In this document: in pieces, positions 33,970 through 42,969 of the stretch
Numbering within the stretch: the stretch's first letter is position 1
Layout of the letters: each line of letters begins with the position of its first letter
Assembly: GCF_008304605.1 (NCBI RefSeq)
Contig: NZ_PIJY01000013.1
Span: 1-51,432, forward strand
Source: Oceanobacillus polygoni
GTDB lineage: Bacteria; Bacillota; Bacilli; Bacillales; Amphibacillaceae
Direction: 5' to 3'
DNA length: 51,432 nt
Made by a program: the position numbers and the translations under genes
The notes under the pieces: generated by a model
Seen by the model: only the letters and a program-made list of their open reading frames with translations
Told to the model about the DNA's origin: nothing
The model's database searches: none

Positions 33970-34936
33970 TAAAGTATTTTTCCGCTCCTGGATGTAATGG
34001 CGCAATAAGTCCCTCTTGAGCATTTTCTAATGAAATATCAGCTGCTGCTTGATGAGAGTTAACTAATGTATCTAGACTTTCAAAGAATGTTTTTGTTAAT
34101 TGATAAACATCTTCTTCACTTAAATCACTACGTACAACTAGAGCATTTGGCACGGCTGCAGTCGGAATAGGTTCAGCATTATCATACATATCAGCAGGGA
34201 TTTCAAGTGCTACAAAATATGGATGTTCTTCTGCAATTTCTGTGATATTTTCTTCATTTACTTGTACTAATGTAATATCTAGTGTTTCAGATAACTCTAA
34301 TACGGAAGCATTTGGAAGACCACTTGTTAAAAAGGCTGCATCAATCCTTCCTGCAGTTAAACCATCAGATGCTTCAGCATAGCCAAGGTAGTCTACTTGC
34401 AAGTCGTCATATGTAATGCCGTGTCCATTCAATAATGCTCGGGCATTTAATTCCACTCCAGACCCTTGGTCACCAACAGCAATTCGTTTGCCTACTAAAT
34501 CTTCAATTGTTTCAATTCCAGCATCTGTACGAGCAACGATTTGAACCACATTCGGATACAGGTTTGCAATTTGCGAAATCCCTTCTAATGGTTCTGGGAA
34601 ACTCGCTTCTCCATTTAAAGCCTGGCTCACTGCGTCACTCATCACAAAGGCCATTTCTACTTTACCGTCCGCCATTAAGTTTAAGTTTTCAGCAGAAGCC
34701 CCTGTTGTTTGTGTTCGTGAGTTGACATCAAACGTTGTTGTATAGATGTCTGCAAGCGTTGTAGCAATAATGTTATATGGTCCCGATGCACCACCTGTAG
34801 CGATCGTAAGGATATTTGTCTCTAGTCCAGCGGCGTCTTCATCTCCTTGGTTTTCAGTCGTTCCCTCGTCCCCACAAGCAACAAGGACAATTGATAATAG
34901 ACCAACACAAAGTAAAACAATCCACTTATTTCGCAT
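33959..34936 (-). CDS. TAXI-family substrate-binding lipoprotein
   Basis: A 325-aa binding protein. The signal peptide ends VLVACG (lipobox cysteine near 21), then an acidic linker. The mature domain has ILTIATGGASGPYNIIATTLAD, VEMAFVMSDAV, the VQIVARTDAGIETIEDL strand and KRIAVGDQGSGVELNAR, the TAXI pattern. It delivers substrate to the fused permease. A strong promoter with a cre-like site lies upstream, so expression should fall in rich carbon. Confidence 0.92.
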   Translation of the reverse strand: MRNKWIVLLCVGLLSIVLVACGDEGTTENQGDEDAAGLETNILTIATGGASGPYNIIATTLADIYTTTFDVNSRTQTTGASAENLNLMADGKVEMAFVMSDAVSQALNGEASFPEPLEGISQIANLYPNVVQIVARTDAGIETIEDLVGKRIAVGDQGSGVELNARALLNGHGITYDDLQVDYLGYAEASDGLTAGRIDAAFLTSGLPNASVLELSETLDITLVQVNEENITEIAEEHPYFVALEIPADMYDNAEPIPTAAVPNALVVRSDLSEEDVYQLTKTFFESLDTLVNSHQAAADISLENAQEGLIAPLHPGAEKYFNEQ

Positions 34937-34958
34937 GTAAATCCCCTTTCATAATATA

Positions 34959-35000
34959 TTAAAGCGTTTTCATTATAATATTTTAACACTATTTAGTCAA
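34959..35000 (-). promoter_or_regulatory. TAXI operon promoter with cre-like site
   Basis: On the minus strand TTGACT (35000-34995), 17 bases, TATAAT (34977-34972). TGAAAACGCTTTAA (34972-34959) directly follows and fits the CcpA cre consensus except at the end. Inverted arms ACACTATTTA (34986-34995) and TAAATAGTGT (35022-35031) flank the -35 region. Confidence 0.75.
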
Positions 35001-35232
35001 TTTTAATATGTCTATTTTATTTAAATAGTGTAATATTTCTTTTAAATTTAAATATAGAGGAATATTTTAGAGTATGGGTCGTGGGAGAGCAGTATAGTAA
35101 GAATTCAAAACGATTTTCCGGTTAAATATTAGTATTGAGTACCTATTAGCCCCTAATTTCCGACATGATTCTGGAAGTGATAGCCCCCCCAAAACATTAA
35201 GGTTTCCTTAAACGTTTATGGAAAACAGAACT
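35001..35232. other. Intergenic region between TAXI and BCCT genes
   Basis: AT-rich DNA upstream of the TAXI promoter. Apart from the inverted-repeat arm at 35022-35031 I see no gene or strong structure. Confidence 0.4.
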
Positions 35233-35238
35233 AAAAAT

Positions 35239-35281
35239 ATAGGCCATCCAACTCCCCATACAGGAAAGCTAAATGGCCTAT
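35239..35281 (-). terminator. Terminator of the BCCT gene
   Basis: ATAGGCCAT (35239-35247) pairs with ATGGCCTAT (35273-35281); A run on the left gives the U tract. Confidence 0.7.
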
Positions 35282-35284
35282 TCG

Positions 35285-36838
35285 TTATTTATCTGTTTTA
35301 TCTACTTTTTTTCTCATTTCACGTTGCCAGATGAGTCCTTGCTCTAATGCCATTTTCTTTGCTATCCTTGGGGCATTCCACAATGGTGGCAATAATAAAA
35401 AGGAAACCGGAACTGCTGTTATAACAATTGAATTCTGAATCGATGCAATACTATCCTCACCAATCGATAGAATTGCTACAGTAGTTGCACCGAAGATCAT
35501 TGCCCAGAAAACACGTAACCAGCGTTTTGGATTATCATTTCCCTCTAGCGTAGCAGCTACAGTATAAGCCATCGTATCGGCTGTTGTTGCAACAAAGATA
35601 ATCGCTACAACCAAAAAGCATAAACCCATTAAGGTTCCCAATGGGAGTTGATCGGTAATGGCCATTACTGCGGCGGGCATTCCACCCTCGTTTAAAGCAG
35701 TCGAGACGGAGCCAGTATTTTTGTTCTCAAAGAATACTCCTGTCCCACCTACAACCGAAAACCAGAAGTTATTAACTAATGGAGCAACAATTGATACAGC
35801 TATAATTAATTCTCTAATAGTTCTTCCACGAGATATCCTGCTAAAAAATACAATCAGCATAGGAGCGTAACCGATAAACCATCCCCAGAAGAATATCGTC
35901 CATACTGAAAGCCAGCCCTCTTCCCCACGATACATGCTCATCATGAAGAAGTTTTGCAGATGAAATCCAGTGCCCCCTACAAATGCATCAATAATAAACG
36001 TTGTAGGGCCAACAACGAGTATTACAACTGCTAAGAAAATCGTAAATTTGACATTCCAATTGGTTAAATAATAAATCCCTCGATCCACCCCTGTAGCAGC
36101 TGAAATCGCAGCAATCAGTACAAGAACCAACACAACAATAATGCTTACAGTTAACGTGTTTGGAACATCGAATAAATGATTAAACCCGTAAGATATTTGT
36201 AATCCTAAGAATCCAATCGGTCCCAGTGTACCAGCAACTGTTGCAATAATGGAAAAGATATCAGCCGATGAACCAAGCACGCTTTTATGATATATTTTTT
36301 CACCAAAAATCGGATATAGCAATCCTCTAGGCTTCAGTGGTAACCCTCTATTATAATGTACATACATCATCACGATAACCGAAAGCGTACCTAGAATTGC
36401 CCACGCAGTAAATCCCCAATGCATAAAGGATTGAGCAAATGCAGCATTCATATTATTAAACTCCCCACCGCCGGCTAATGGGGGAGTATTCATATAATGA
36501 TACATCGGTTCAGCAGCAGCCCAAAATACGCCACCACTTGCCAACAAAGAAAGTAAAATCATAGAAACCCAGCCAAAATAGCTATATTTTGGTTTATCCT
36601 GTTTACCTAATTTAACTTTCCCATACCTTGAGATCGCTAACCCTAGTCCAATGAAAAAGTTTCCAAGCAATAATAACTGCCAATATGCACCGAAAAGGTC
36701 TGATGAATATGCAAATAATGTATTCACCGCACTATCAACCATCTCATTATCATATAGCGATAATAAGATAAATAGAATCAGAAATCCGCCACTTCCAATA
36801 AATACTGGCCAATCTAATTTCTTCTTTTTTGAATCCAC
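35285..36838 (-). CDS. BCCT-family transporter (betaine/carnitine/choline type)
   Basis: A 517-aa carrier with about 12 helices. Family motifs: GWVSMILLSLLASGGVFWAA region, the loop ARISRGR-equivalent SRISRGRTIREL, and ATTADTMAYTVAA. The helix-8 aromatic box reads WGWFIGYAP where betaine carriers have WxWWxSWxP, so two tryptophans are replaced by F and Y; the pattern is nearer carnitine carriers. Substrate therefore uncertain: possibly carnitine or another quaternary amine. The start is GTG after TAGGAGG. Cytosolic tail is short, with few charges, so strong osmotic activation is not evident. Confidence 0.88.
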   Translation of the reverse strand: MDSKKKKLDWPVFIGSGGFLILFILLSLYDNEMVDSAVNTLFAYSSDLFGAYWQLLLLGNFFIGLGLAISRYGKVKLGKQDKPKYSYFGWVSMILLSLLASGGVFWAAAEPMYHYMNTPPLAGGGEFNNMNAAFAQSFMHWGFTAWAILGTLSVIVMMYVHYNRGLPLKPRGLLYPIFGEKIYHKSVLGSSADIFSIIATVAGTLGPIGFLGLQISYGFNHLFDVPNTLTVSIIVVLVLVLIAAISAATGVDRGIYYLTNWNVKFTIFLAVVILVVGPTTFIIDAFVGGTGFHLQNFFMMSMYRGEEGWLSVWTIFFWGWFIGYAPMLIVFFSRISRGRTIRELIIAVSIVAPLVNNFWFSVVGGTGVFFENKNTGSVSTALNEGGMPAAVMAITDQLPLGTLMGLCFLVVAIIFVATTADTMAYTVAATLEGNDNPKRWLRVFWAMIFGATTVAILSIGEDSIASIQNSIVITAVPVSFLLLPPLWNAPRIAKKMALEQGLIWQREMRKKVDKTDK

Positions 36839-37180
36839 GTTTTCCTCCTAATATTGTTAGGAACAAGTGTCTATAATATAGTAGTCCGTTTTGTCATTAA
36901 AGACCGTTGGATGGAATTTGATTTCAATCCCTAATGTCTATCTACAAGAACAACCAATGACGAGTATTCCACCAACTTGCTCAAATTTTTAACACAGTTT
37001 AACATTATAGGTATGATTCATGAATTATGCAAATAATATTAACTAGTGTTTATTCACGACAACTAGTAAATTTATTTTACCTTCCAACACTTTTTTTATT
37101 CATTTTCAATAACCATATACACGATGAGCTAAGTGCGATAACGGTAAATAATATTTATTATTCATGAAAAAACCGAAGAA
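36839..37180. other. Intergenic region upstream of BCCT gene
   Basis: Holds the BCCT ribosome site (GGAGG) and a weak promoter candidate (TTTAAT, 17 bases, TATTAT on the minus strand near 36880-36905). No gene seen. Confidence 0.35.
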
Positions 37181-37213
37181 TTATCTGAAAGAAAACAGAA
37201 AAAACTTCGGTTT
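37167..37213 (-). terminator. Orphan terminator
   Basis: AACCGAAG near 37170 pairs with CTTCGGTT near 37205; A/T runs fit the minus strand. It stands just downstream of the permease scar at 37269 and probably ended that lost gene. Confidence 0.5.
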
Positions 37214-37268
37214 ATAAAACATTCATCTCATTCACGGAGTGACAGGCACCACCAAACTAAATTCCCCA

Positions 37269-37340
37269 CTATTCATAACGCAATGCTTCAACTGGCTGTA
37301 ACTTTGAAGCTTTCATGGACGGCAGTAGACTTGGTATTTG
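37269..37340 (-). pseudogene. Second C-terminal scar of a MacB/FtsX-type permease
   Basis: On the minus strand the frame ends LLPSMKASKLQPVEALRYE-stop, the textbook MacB C-terminus. It does not continue upstream. The related scar at 31344 ends almost the same way, so two ABC permease genes have been lost in this neighbourhood. Confidence 0.75.
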
Positions 37341-37449
37341 TCAACGACCTGGTTGCACACTTATGTAACTAACAAACAATTATACTTCCCAATAAAAAAA
37401 GAATGACAACAAGTATATTGCTGCTTGTTGTCATTCTTTTAATAAATCA

Positions 37450-38268
37450 CTATTCATTTATAATCTCTTCTACAGTAGATTCAACTTCCGCACGAGTCAT
37501 TTTTTCCTTACCGCTCTTCAATGCTTTGAGCGTTCGCTTCGCCAAGGATAAAGGAATCTTACAAAACAGCGTAATATTTTTCGTTTCAATTTGCCTCATA
37601 TAAGAATCCGCTTTTGCGAGGTTACCCTCTGCATAACGAAACATATCTTCCCGACTCCACCCATCTGGGAAAAATCGCACACCACGTTCGGCATCTTCAT
37701 CTTTATTACGCAAAATATTGACCGCTTGAAGACCTCGGCCATAGCCAATTGCTAATTCTCGATCCGTTTCTGTGCCATCATACCATCTCCAAATGTCAGA
37801 GAGCATGACACCAACTAAACCAGCTACATAATATGTATAGTCATCTAAATCTTCTTTCGTTTTTACTTCCCATTCTTTTACAACCCATTTTGCCATTCCT
37901 TCAGCCATTTCACTCGTTGATTCTTTTACTTTATCAACAATCTCAGCCGGACAAAACTCAATCCAGTCGCCAAGTCTTAGGGTCACTTCAGGCAATTCTG
38001 CTTTATAAGGCTCTACCAATGCTTCATAAGCCTGTGAATCGAACTCTTTTTGTAACAAATTGCTTGTTTCTAATAGCAATCGTTGTTTTATTTCAGCATC
38101 CAATTGCTCATGATCCTCTATCTCATCGATTGCACGCATACAAAGATAGGCAGACCCAACTGTTTTCCGTAATGTTGGATTCAATAATTTAATCGGTATA
38201 TAAAACGTTCTGCTAGTAAGCTTTAATACGCGCATTGCTTCTTTGTCCAACCTTGTTTGACCACTCAA
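37450..38268 (-). CDS. Squalene/phytoene synthase-like protein
   Basis: A 272-aa all-helical prenyl-transferase-like protein. The first Asp-rich motif reads RAIDEIEDHE; the second region reads LQAVNILRNKDEDAERG where active synthases have NxxRDxxED, so the leading D is N. The rest, RFFPDGWS, is conserved. The longest frame starts at 38368, but AAAGGAGGAG stands before two TTG codons (38271 and 38268) and gives a TTG start. In bacilli a related protein, YisP, acts on farnesyl diphosphate as a phosphatase rather than as a condensing enzyme. No carotenoid or hopanoid partner is nearby. Confidence 0.75.
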   Translation of the reverse strand: MSGQTRLDKEAMRVLKLTSRTFYIPIKLLNPTLRKTVGSAYLCMRAIDEIEDHEQLDAEIKQRLLLETSNLLQKEFDSQAYEALVEPYKAELPEVTLRLGDWIEFCPAEIVDKVKESTSEMAEGMAKWVVKEWEVKTKEDLDDYTYYVAGLVGVMLSDIWRWYDGTETDRELAIGYGRGLQAVNILRNKDEDAERGVRFFPDGWSREDMFRYAEGNLAKADSYMRQIETKNITLFCKIPLSLAKRTLKALKSGKEKMTRAEVESTVEEIINE

Positions 38269-38330
38269 CAACTTCTCCTCCTTTAACCAATACGAGGTAC
38301 CATAAGTATAACAAACCCAATGGGGACTGT

Positions 38331-38358
38331 CACTCTTCGTTAATATGAAGAGTGTTTT
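38331..38358 (+). terminator. Orphan hairpin with T run
   Basis: CACTCTTC (38331-38338) pairs with GAAGAGTG (38347-38354), then TTTT. No plus-strand gene ends here; it may be left from deleted DNA. Confidence 0.4.
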
Positions 38359-38361
38359 CTG

Positions 38362-38475
38362 AGGCACAAAAGCGGAAGCGCCCGGTTAGCAACGTACGGA
38401 CTGCGCCCCAAACTTTAGGATGGTTCGACGGGTTGAACATTCCTACGCAGGAGATAAAGGAAACATGCCCCAAAA
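38362..38475. repeat. Fragment of a dispersed intergenic repeat
   Basis: The stretch beginning AAAAGCGGAAGCGCCCGG and containing AACGTACGGACTG has higher GC than its surroundings and the look of the interspersed repeats common between genes in Bacillaceae. Only part of a unit seems present. The rest of 38480-38737 shows no gene. Confidence 0.4.
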
Positions 38476-38737
38476 AAGGGATACTATTATTTCCTCTTGC
38501 AGTGATGTCGAATAGAAGCTACTATAGTACTATTGTATTTTTTCACGCATTAACTGGCTATAATACCCCACCTTTAAATGTGAGAAAATCGAAAACATGA
38601 AATTTGGGTAGGCCCTGTGTCATACTCTTGTGGTATAAACATCCTGTAAATTCCTGATTCTGTTCAACTATCATTCCTTAGGTAGAAAGGGAGTTCCCAG
38701 AGAATGAAGTTTCACTTTATAAGAGAGGCGTAAACAT

Positions 38738-39892
38738 ATGGATAAACGAGTATATTTATTAACGATCGTTTCCTTTGTCGTAGGAATGGTCGAATTAATT
38801 ATAGGTGGTATATTGGATTTGGTTGCAGCTAGCTTAGATGTTAGCGTTGGACAGGCTGGACTATTAATCACGATATTTTCACTTGTTTTTGCAATTTCTT
38901 CACCGATATTATTATTTCTAACAGCAAGGATTGAAAGAAAGAAATTGACTTTGATTACACTGTTTATTTTCTTTTTAAGTAATGTCCTTGCTGTCTTCAG
39001 CCCTGTTTATAGTGTTCTATTTATAAGCAGGATAATTTCAGCCGCTAGTGCATCTTTACTAATTGTATTATGTGTGACAATGGCTTCAACGATTGTCGAG
39101 CCACAATATCGCGGGCGTGCAATTGGGATTGTGAATATGGGCGTTAGTGGGTCACTTGTTCTTGGTATCCCGTTTGGATTAATGCTCGGGAATGCATTTG
39201 GATGGCGCGCCCCATTTATTATGATTGCAATCCTAACATTATGTTCAATGGCGGGTGTCTATTTCTTCATGAAACAGATAAAGCCTGGCCAGGGAGCGGT
39301 TTCCATCGGGCAACAGCTAAATACATTGAAAAACAGTAAGGTACTACTTGCACATACCACTACATTTCTTGTATTAGCAGGACATACAACCCTATATGCT
39401 TATCTCACTCCATTTGCACAAGTAACAATGGGGCTAGAAGGTCTGTGGATTAGTATTGTTTACTTAGTGTTCGGTGTTGCAGCAGTTAGTGGTGGAGCAA
39501 TTGGTGGATCTTCTGCAGATCTCTTCGGCACGAAGCGAACGATTCTTTCCGTCATTATCATCTTTGTCATTGCGATCATCGCAGTACCATTCACGACGTT
39601 CTTCGTACCATTTTTCTTTTTTATCATGATTATATGGGGAAGCATGAGCTGGGCAATCACACCGCCAATGCAGAGCTATTTAATTGAGCTATCACCAAAA
39701 AATTCGGATATTCTAATCAGCTTAAATAATTCATCGCTGCATCTTGGTATTGCCGTTGGATCATTTATCGGCAGTATTGTCGTAGACCGAGTAAGCATTG
39801 AGTATAATGCGATTGTCGGAGGCGTTATCATCGCACTTGGACTTGTTACTGCATTGCTCGCAACAAGACGTGACACTGCTGCTTCTCAATAA
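38738..39892 (+). CDS. PbuE-like purine efflux MFS protein
   Basis: A 384-aa, 12-helix major facilitator protein very like Bacillus PbuE, which exports hypoxanthine and adenine: shared stretches include VGMVELIIGGILDL, ERKKLTLITLFIFFLSN, AGHTTLYAYLTPFAQ and ITPPMQSYLIELSP. It is 4 aa shorter than PbuE. Unlike pbuE no purine riboswitch is visible upstream. An AraJ-type sugar or drug exporter is the alternative. Confidence 0.78.
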   Translation: MDKRVYLLTIVSFVVGMVELIIGGILDLVAASLDVSVGQAGLLITIFSLVFAISSPILLFLTARIERKKLTLITLFIFFLSNVLAVFSPVYSVLFISRIISAASASLLIVLCVTMASTIVEPQYRGRAIGIVNMGVSGSLVLGIPFGLMLGNAFGWRAPFIMIAILTLCSMAGVYFFMKQIKPGQGAVSIGQQLNTLKNSKVLLAHTTTFLVLAGHTTLYAYLTPFAQVTMGLEGLWISIVYLVFGVAAVSGGAIGGSSADLFGTKRTILSVIIIFVIAIIAVPFTTFFVPFFFFIMIIWGSMSWAITPPMQSYLIELSPKNSDILISLNNSSLHLGIAVGSFIGSIVVDRVSIEYNAIVGGVIIALGLVTALLATRRDTAASQ

Positions 39893-39898
39893 TAAAAG

Positions 39899-39936
39899 TA
39901 AGCCCAGAAACATGCAATAAGCTGTTTCTGGGCTTT
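39899..39936 (+). terminator. Terminator of the MFS gene
   Basis: AGCCCAGAAACA (39901-39912) pairs with TGTTTCTGGGCT (39923-39934), then T residues. Confidence 0.85.
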
Positions 39937-39974
39937 TCAAATAGAAGTGCAAGATCGACTTCTCAGCATTTTCA

Positions 39975-40361
39975 TCAAAAAGCATTGATAAATTCTAATC
40001 TCCCATCCTCTAGCGTCGGCGGAGCCTTCATGCTTTCAACTGGAAAGATAAACGCCCACGGCATACTTGTTTCTGCCTCTAGTGTTAGCGCTGGGATGGT
40101 AAATTCATGTGCAGCAAGAACGTCATTATGTTCGATATAGAGAATCGTTTCCTTGGAAAAAGAAAACTGGTTAACTGTGAAATTATGGACAAGAACGGTC
40201 ACCAATAATTCGCCTTTATAATTCATCGCCTGCCATAATGGCGTAAATGCTACTGCCTGATTACCAGATAAACTCGTTTCCTGAAAAATAGCCTCAATTT
40301 TCTCACGATCTATACTCGGTAAAGCCTTATCCCACGAAGCTTCATATTCTAGCGTTTGCAT
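39975..40361 (-). CDS. SLAP-domain protein
   Basis: A 128-aa protein made of one SLAP domain (linked in bacilli to the accessory SecA2 / S-layer assembly genes). Marks: EASWDKALPSIDREKIEAIF, then LTVLVHN-like strands and FTIPALTLEAETSMPWAF. No signal peptide. The ATG follows GTGGTGAGAG. The family is mostly found with surface-protein export in bacilli; no such system is in the window. Confidence 0.75.
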   Translation of the reverse strand: MQTLEYEASWDKALPSIDREKIEAIFQETSLSGNQAVAFTPLWQAMNYKGELLVTVLVHNFTVNQFSFSKETILYIEHNDVLAAHEFTIPALTLEAETSMPWAFIFPVESMKAPPTLEDGRLEFINAF

Positions 40362-40412
40362 ATTCTCTCACCACTTTATTAGGTATCTGCACTACGAAGC
40401 TTTGCTGGTTAA

Positions 40413-40886
40413 CTACTTTATATAAAGTAGAAAAGCATAGCTAGACGACCCTTGCTCCCAGTTTGCAAAAACTTCGTAGATAACATTCCCTTTGTATTCA
40501 GATAGATTTATTTTATCATAAACTGCCAGCACATTATGATTAGCATCCCAAATTTTTACTTTATAATCTGTAGGTTCCATTTCAAAGTCCAGTGTTATTT
40601 CCGTATCTTCATCCACTTCTATCGGATTTTTGTCACTTACGATTTCGCCTGGAGGCATGGAGTCTGCTTCCACAAAAACAGTCGTGCCGTCTATATTTTC
40701 ATATGACCAACTATAACCTCCTTGGGCAACAGTGAACGAATCCTCTTCAACTGTTAAGGTTAGCTGTGGTGGTGTTTTAAATTGATTTGCTTCTTCTATA
40801 TTTCCTGTCTCTTTCTCCGTATACTTAGTCGAGCATCCGATTACTATGAATAAGGATAATACCAAAATCAGGAACATACGAAACAT
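40413..40886 (-). CDS. Hypothetical lipoprotein
   Basis: A 157-aa lipoprotein: signal helix MFRMFLILVLSLFIVIGC with the lipobox VIGC, then a beta-rich domain with GGYSWSYEN. The open frame begins 3 codons earlier, but that ATG touches the AGAAGGGGG site; the ATG at 40886 is 9 bases away. Function unknown. Confidence 0.7.
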   Translation of the reverse strand: MFRMFLILVLSLFIVIGCSTKYTEKETGNIEEANQFKTPPQLTLTVEEDSFTVAQGGYSWSYENIDGTTVFVEADSMPPGEIVSDKNPIEVDEDTEITLDFEMEPTDYKVKIWDANHNVLAVYDKINLSEYKGNVIYEVFANWEQGSSSYAFLLYIK

Positions 40887-41017
40887 TTTGATCATCCCCC
40901 TTCTTCCTTTAGTCGATTTATAAGGGGAGAGAGTTACAGGATATGTGAGGATTAATGGTATAATGAAAACAATTACGCACCATCCGTATACACGATGATA
41001 AATGAAAGGAACGACTT

Positions 41018-42190
41018 ATGCCATCAAAACTTTATTACAAATCACCCTATACAGCGATATGGAATACAAACATAAATCAAACGATCGAGCGCAATGGAGA
41101 TTTATATATCATTTTAGAGGAAACGGCATTTTACCCTCAAGGAGGCGGCCAGCCAAGCGATTTAGGGAGCATCAATGGAGTACCTGTTTTGGATGTTTTT
41201 ACAGAAGAAAACGATATCTTACATAAAGTTGAACAGCTACCAGATAAGATCCAGGAAGTAACTTGTACACTAGACTGGCAAAGACGATTCGATCATATGC
41301 AGCAGCATAGCGGACAGCATTTATTATCAGCAATTTTTAGGGAGCTTCTTCAAGCAAATACAATAAGCTTTCATCTAGGAACAGATGATGTAACGATTGA
41401 TGTCGATCAGTCAACGATAACCAAAGAGCAGCTACAAGCAGTTGAATCGGAAGTCAATAAGCAGATCTCTCACAACCGTCCAATACAGTCCTATTTCGTT
41501 ACCAATGAACAGATAAAGGAAATTCCGTTAGTGAAGTTGCCAAAAGTAACGGAGAATATCCGCATCGTTGAGATTGAGGGAATTGAATACAATGCATGTG
41601 GCGGCACACATGTATCTCGAACTGGCGAAATTGGGATGGTTAAATTATTTCATACTGAAAAACTAAAAGGAGGCACAAGAATTCATTTCAAATGCGGCTA
41701 CCGTGCATTAGAGGAATTTAAAGAAACACTTCTAATTACGGACACGCTATCAAAAAAATTCAATACAGGTAAAAAAGATATCCTTGACCGTTTTGAGAAA
41801 TGGGAGCAAGAGCATAGACAGATGCAATCACAGCTTACAGTGTTAAAAGAACAGCATGATATTTATCTGACTAAAGAGCTTCTTTCTAATGTAGAAGGAA
41901 CTGTTCTAACCCATATTTTCTCGAGTAAGCCTTTCAAAGAAATCCAGAAACTAGCAGCCAAAATAGCAACAGAGCACCAGTTGACCGTTTTATTTGCTAC
42001 GACCACAGAAAACAAAGTCATCCTAGCCCATAACGGTTCTGATACATTCTCATGTGGCGTGTTTTTCAAAGAACATCTTAAGGCATTTAATGGCAAGGGG
42101 GGTGGAAGTGCTCAATCTGCTCAGGCGGGATTTGCCTCGAGTGAGGAAGCTTTACAGTTCTATCATTTTGCTTCTAAAGAAATTTGCTAA
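41018..42190 (+). CDS. AlaX-type alanyl-tRNA editing protein
   Basis: A 390-aa stand-alone editing protein that clears Ser or Gly from mischarged tRNA-Ala. Order: an AlaRS-like N-terminal barrel (ETAFYPQGGGQPSDLG), the zinc/editing motif HSGQHLL near 96, the second zinc motif CGGTHVS near 196, then a coiled-coil and a DHHA1 domain with GKGGGSAQSAQAG at the end. This is the long AlaX-L form. Monocistronic. Confidence 0.88.
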   Translation: MPSKLYYKSPYTAIWNTNINQTIERNGDLYIILEETAFYPQGGGQPSDLGSINGVPVLDVFTEENDILHKVEQLPDKIQEVTCTLDWQRRFDHMQQHSGQHLLSAIFRELLQANTISFHLGTDDVTIDVDQSTITKEQLQAVESEVNKQISHNRPIQSYFVTNEQIKEIPLVKLPKVTENIRIVEIEGIEYNACGGTHVSRTGEIGMVKLFHTEKLKGGTRIHFKCGYRALEEFKETLLITDTLSKKFNTGKKDILDRFEKWEQEHRQMQSQLTVLKEQHDIYLTKELLSNVEGTVLTHIFSSKPFKEIQKLAAKIATEHQLTVLFATTTENKVILAHNGSDTFSCGVFFKEHLKAFNGKGGGSAQSAQAGFASSEEALQFYHFASKEIC

Positions 42191-42199
42191 ACGCTGTAT

Positions 42200-42246
42200 A
42201 AAATAAAAGGTCCCCCATTACTTTAGATTGATAAAGTAAGGGGGGA
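42200..42246 (-). terminator. Terminator of the tubby-like gene
   Basis: GTCCCCC (42210-42216) with GGGGGAC (42240-42246) plus TTACTTTA/TAAAGTAA inside. T-rich tail on the minus strand; may serve both sides. Confidence 0.7.
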
Positions 42247-42350
42247 CAGGTATCTTATTTCCTCAACTATTTTACAACAAATTGACTCGGCATTTCTTTT
42301 ACTTACCGATTAATAGATGAATAGAACGATACTCATTGGAACCCTTATTA

Positions 42351-42911
42351 TCAAAACAACAACTCTTCAATCACCTTACTCTCCATATCATACAAACGAT
42401 ACATACAATAGATCTGCGTCAAGAACTCCGGGGAAACTAAAAAGTCATTTGGGTGATCCATAATCTTAAATGTTACGATAAACGTAATCTCATTAAAACT
42501 GATAGCAGCATATTTCTTCTTATCTGATTTCAATATGAGGGATCCATCCCAATCTTGATAAGCTTCAAACTTCATCGATTGAATGGATCCTTTTATATGA
42601 AAATAAACGAAGGATGCCCATTTCACATCCTGAATATCATATACTTTATCCTCCTGATAATCGTATAAATGATAGCTATATCCTTCAAGACTTTTCCAAC
42701 CTTGCTTCTTCACACTGATAGAAGTCTGCAGAGTTTCGTTCTCATCCTCAAATGCATAGAAAGACCCTTTTCGAACCGATTCATTTCTTACTTCATTATC
42801 ATGCGTTCGAATGACTGCACCGATTTCCTGTCCATCTTTGTCATAAACAATCATTTTATGATTTTTGGAAAAGAAAAGAACATCCTTACACGTATATTTC
42901 AATGGTTGCAT
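42351..42911 (-). CDS. Tubby/LURP-like protein
   Basis: A 186-aa protein that fits the tubby C-terminal/LOR fold of bacilli: repeated strands such as KMIVYDKDGQEIGAVIR, SYHLYDYQEDKVYDI and AISFNEITFIVTF. No signal peptide or helix in the membrane; likely cytosolic face. Function unknown. GAAGGAGG precedes the ATG. Confidence 0.6.
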   Translation of the reverse strand: MQPLKYTCKDVLFFSKNHKMIVYDKDGQEIGAVIRTHDNEVRNESVRKGSFYAFEDENETLQTSISVKKQGWKSLEGYSYHLYDYQEDKVYDIQDVKWASFVYFHIKGSIQSMKFEAYQDWDGSLILKSDKKKYAAISFNEITFIVTFKIMDHPNDFLVSPEFLTQIYCMYRLYDMESKVIEELLF

Positions 42912-42969
42912 GCTTTATGCCTCCTTCTATCTCGTATATTTTTCAATACGATTAGAAGCATGAATAGTT

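Noticed and set aside
38600..38737. Purine riboswitch before the PbuE-like gene
   Set aside because: None of the conserved purine aptamer elements is present.
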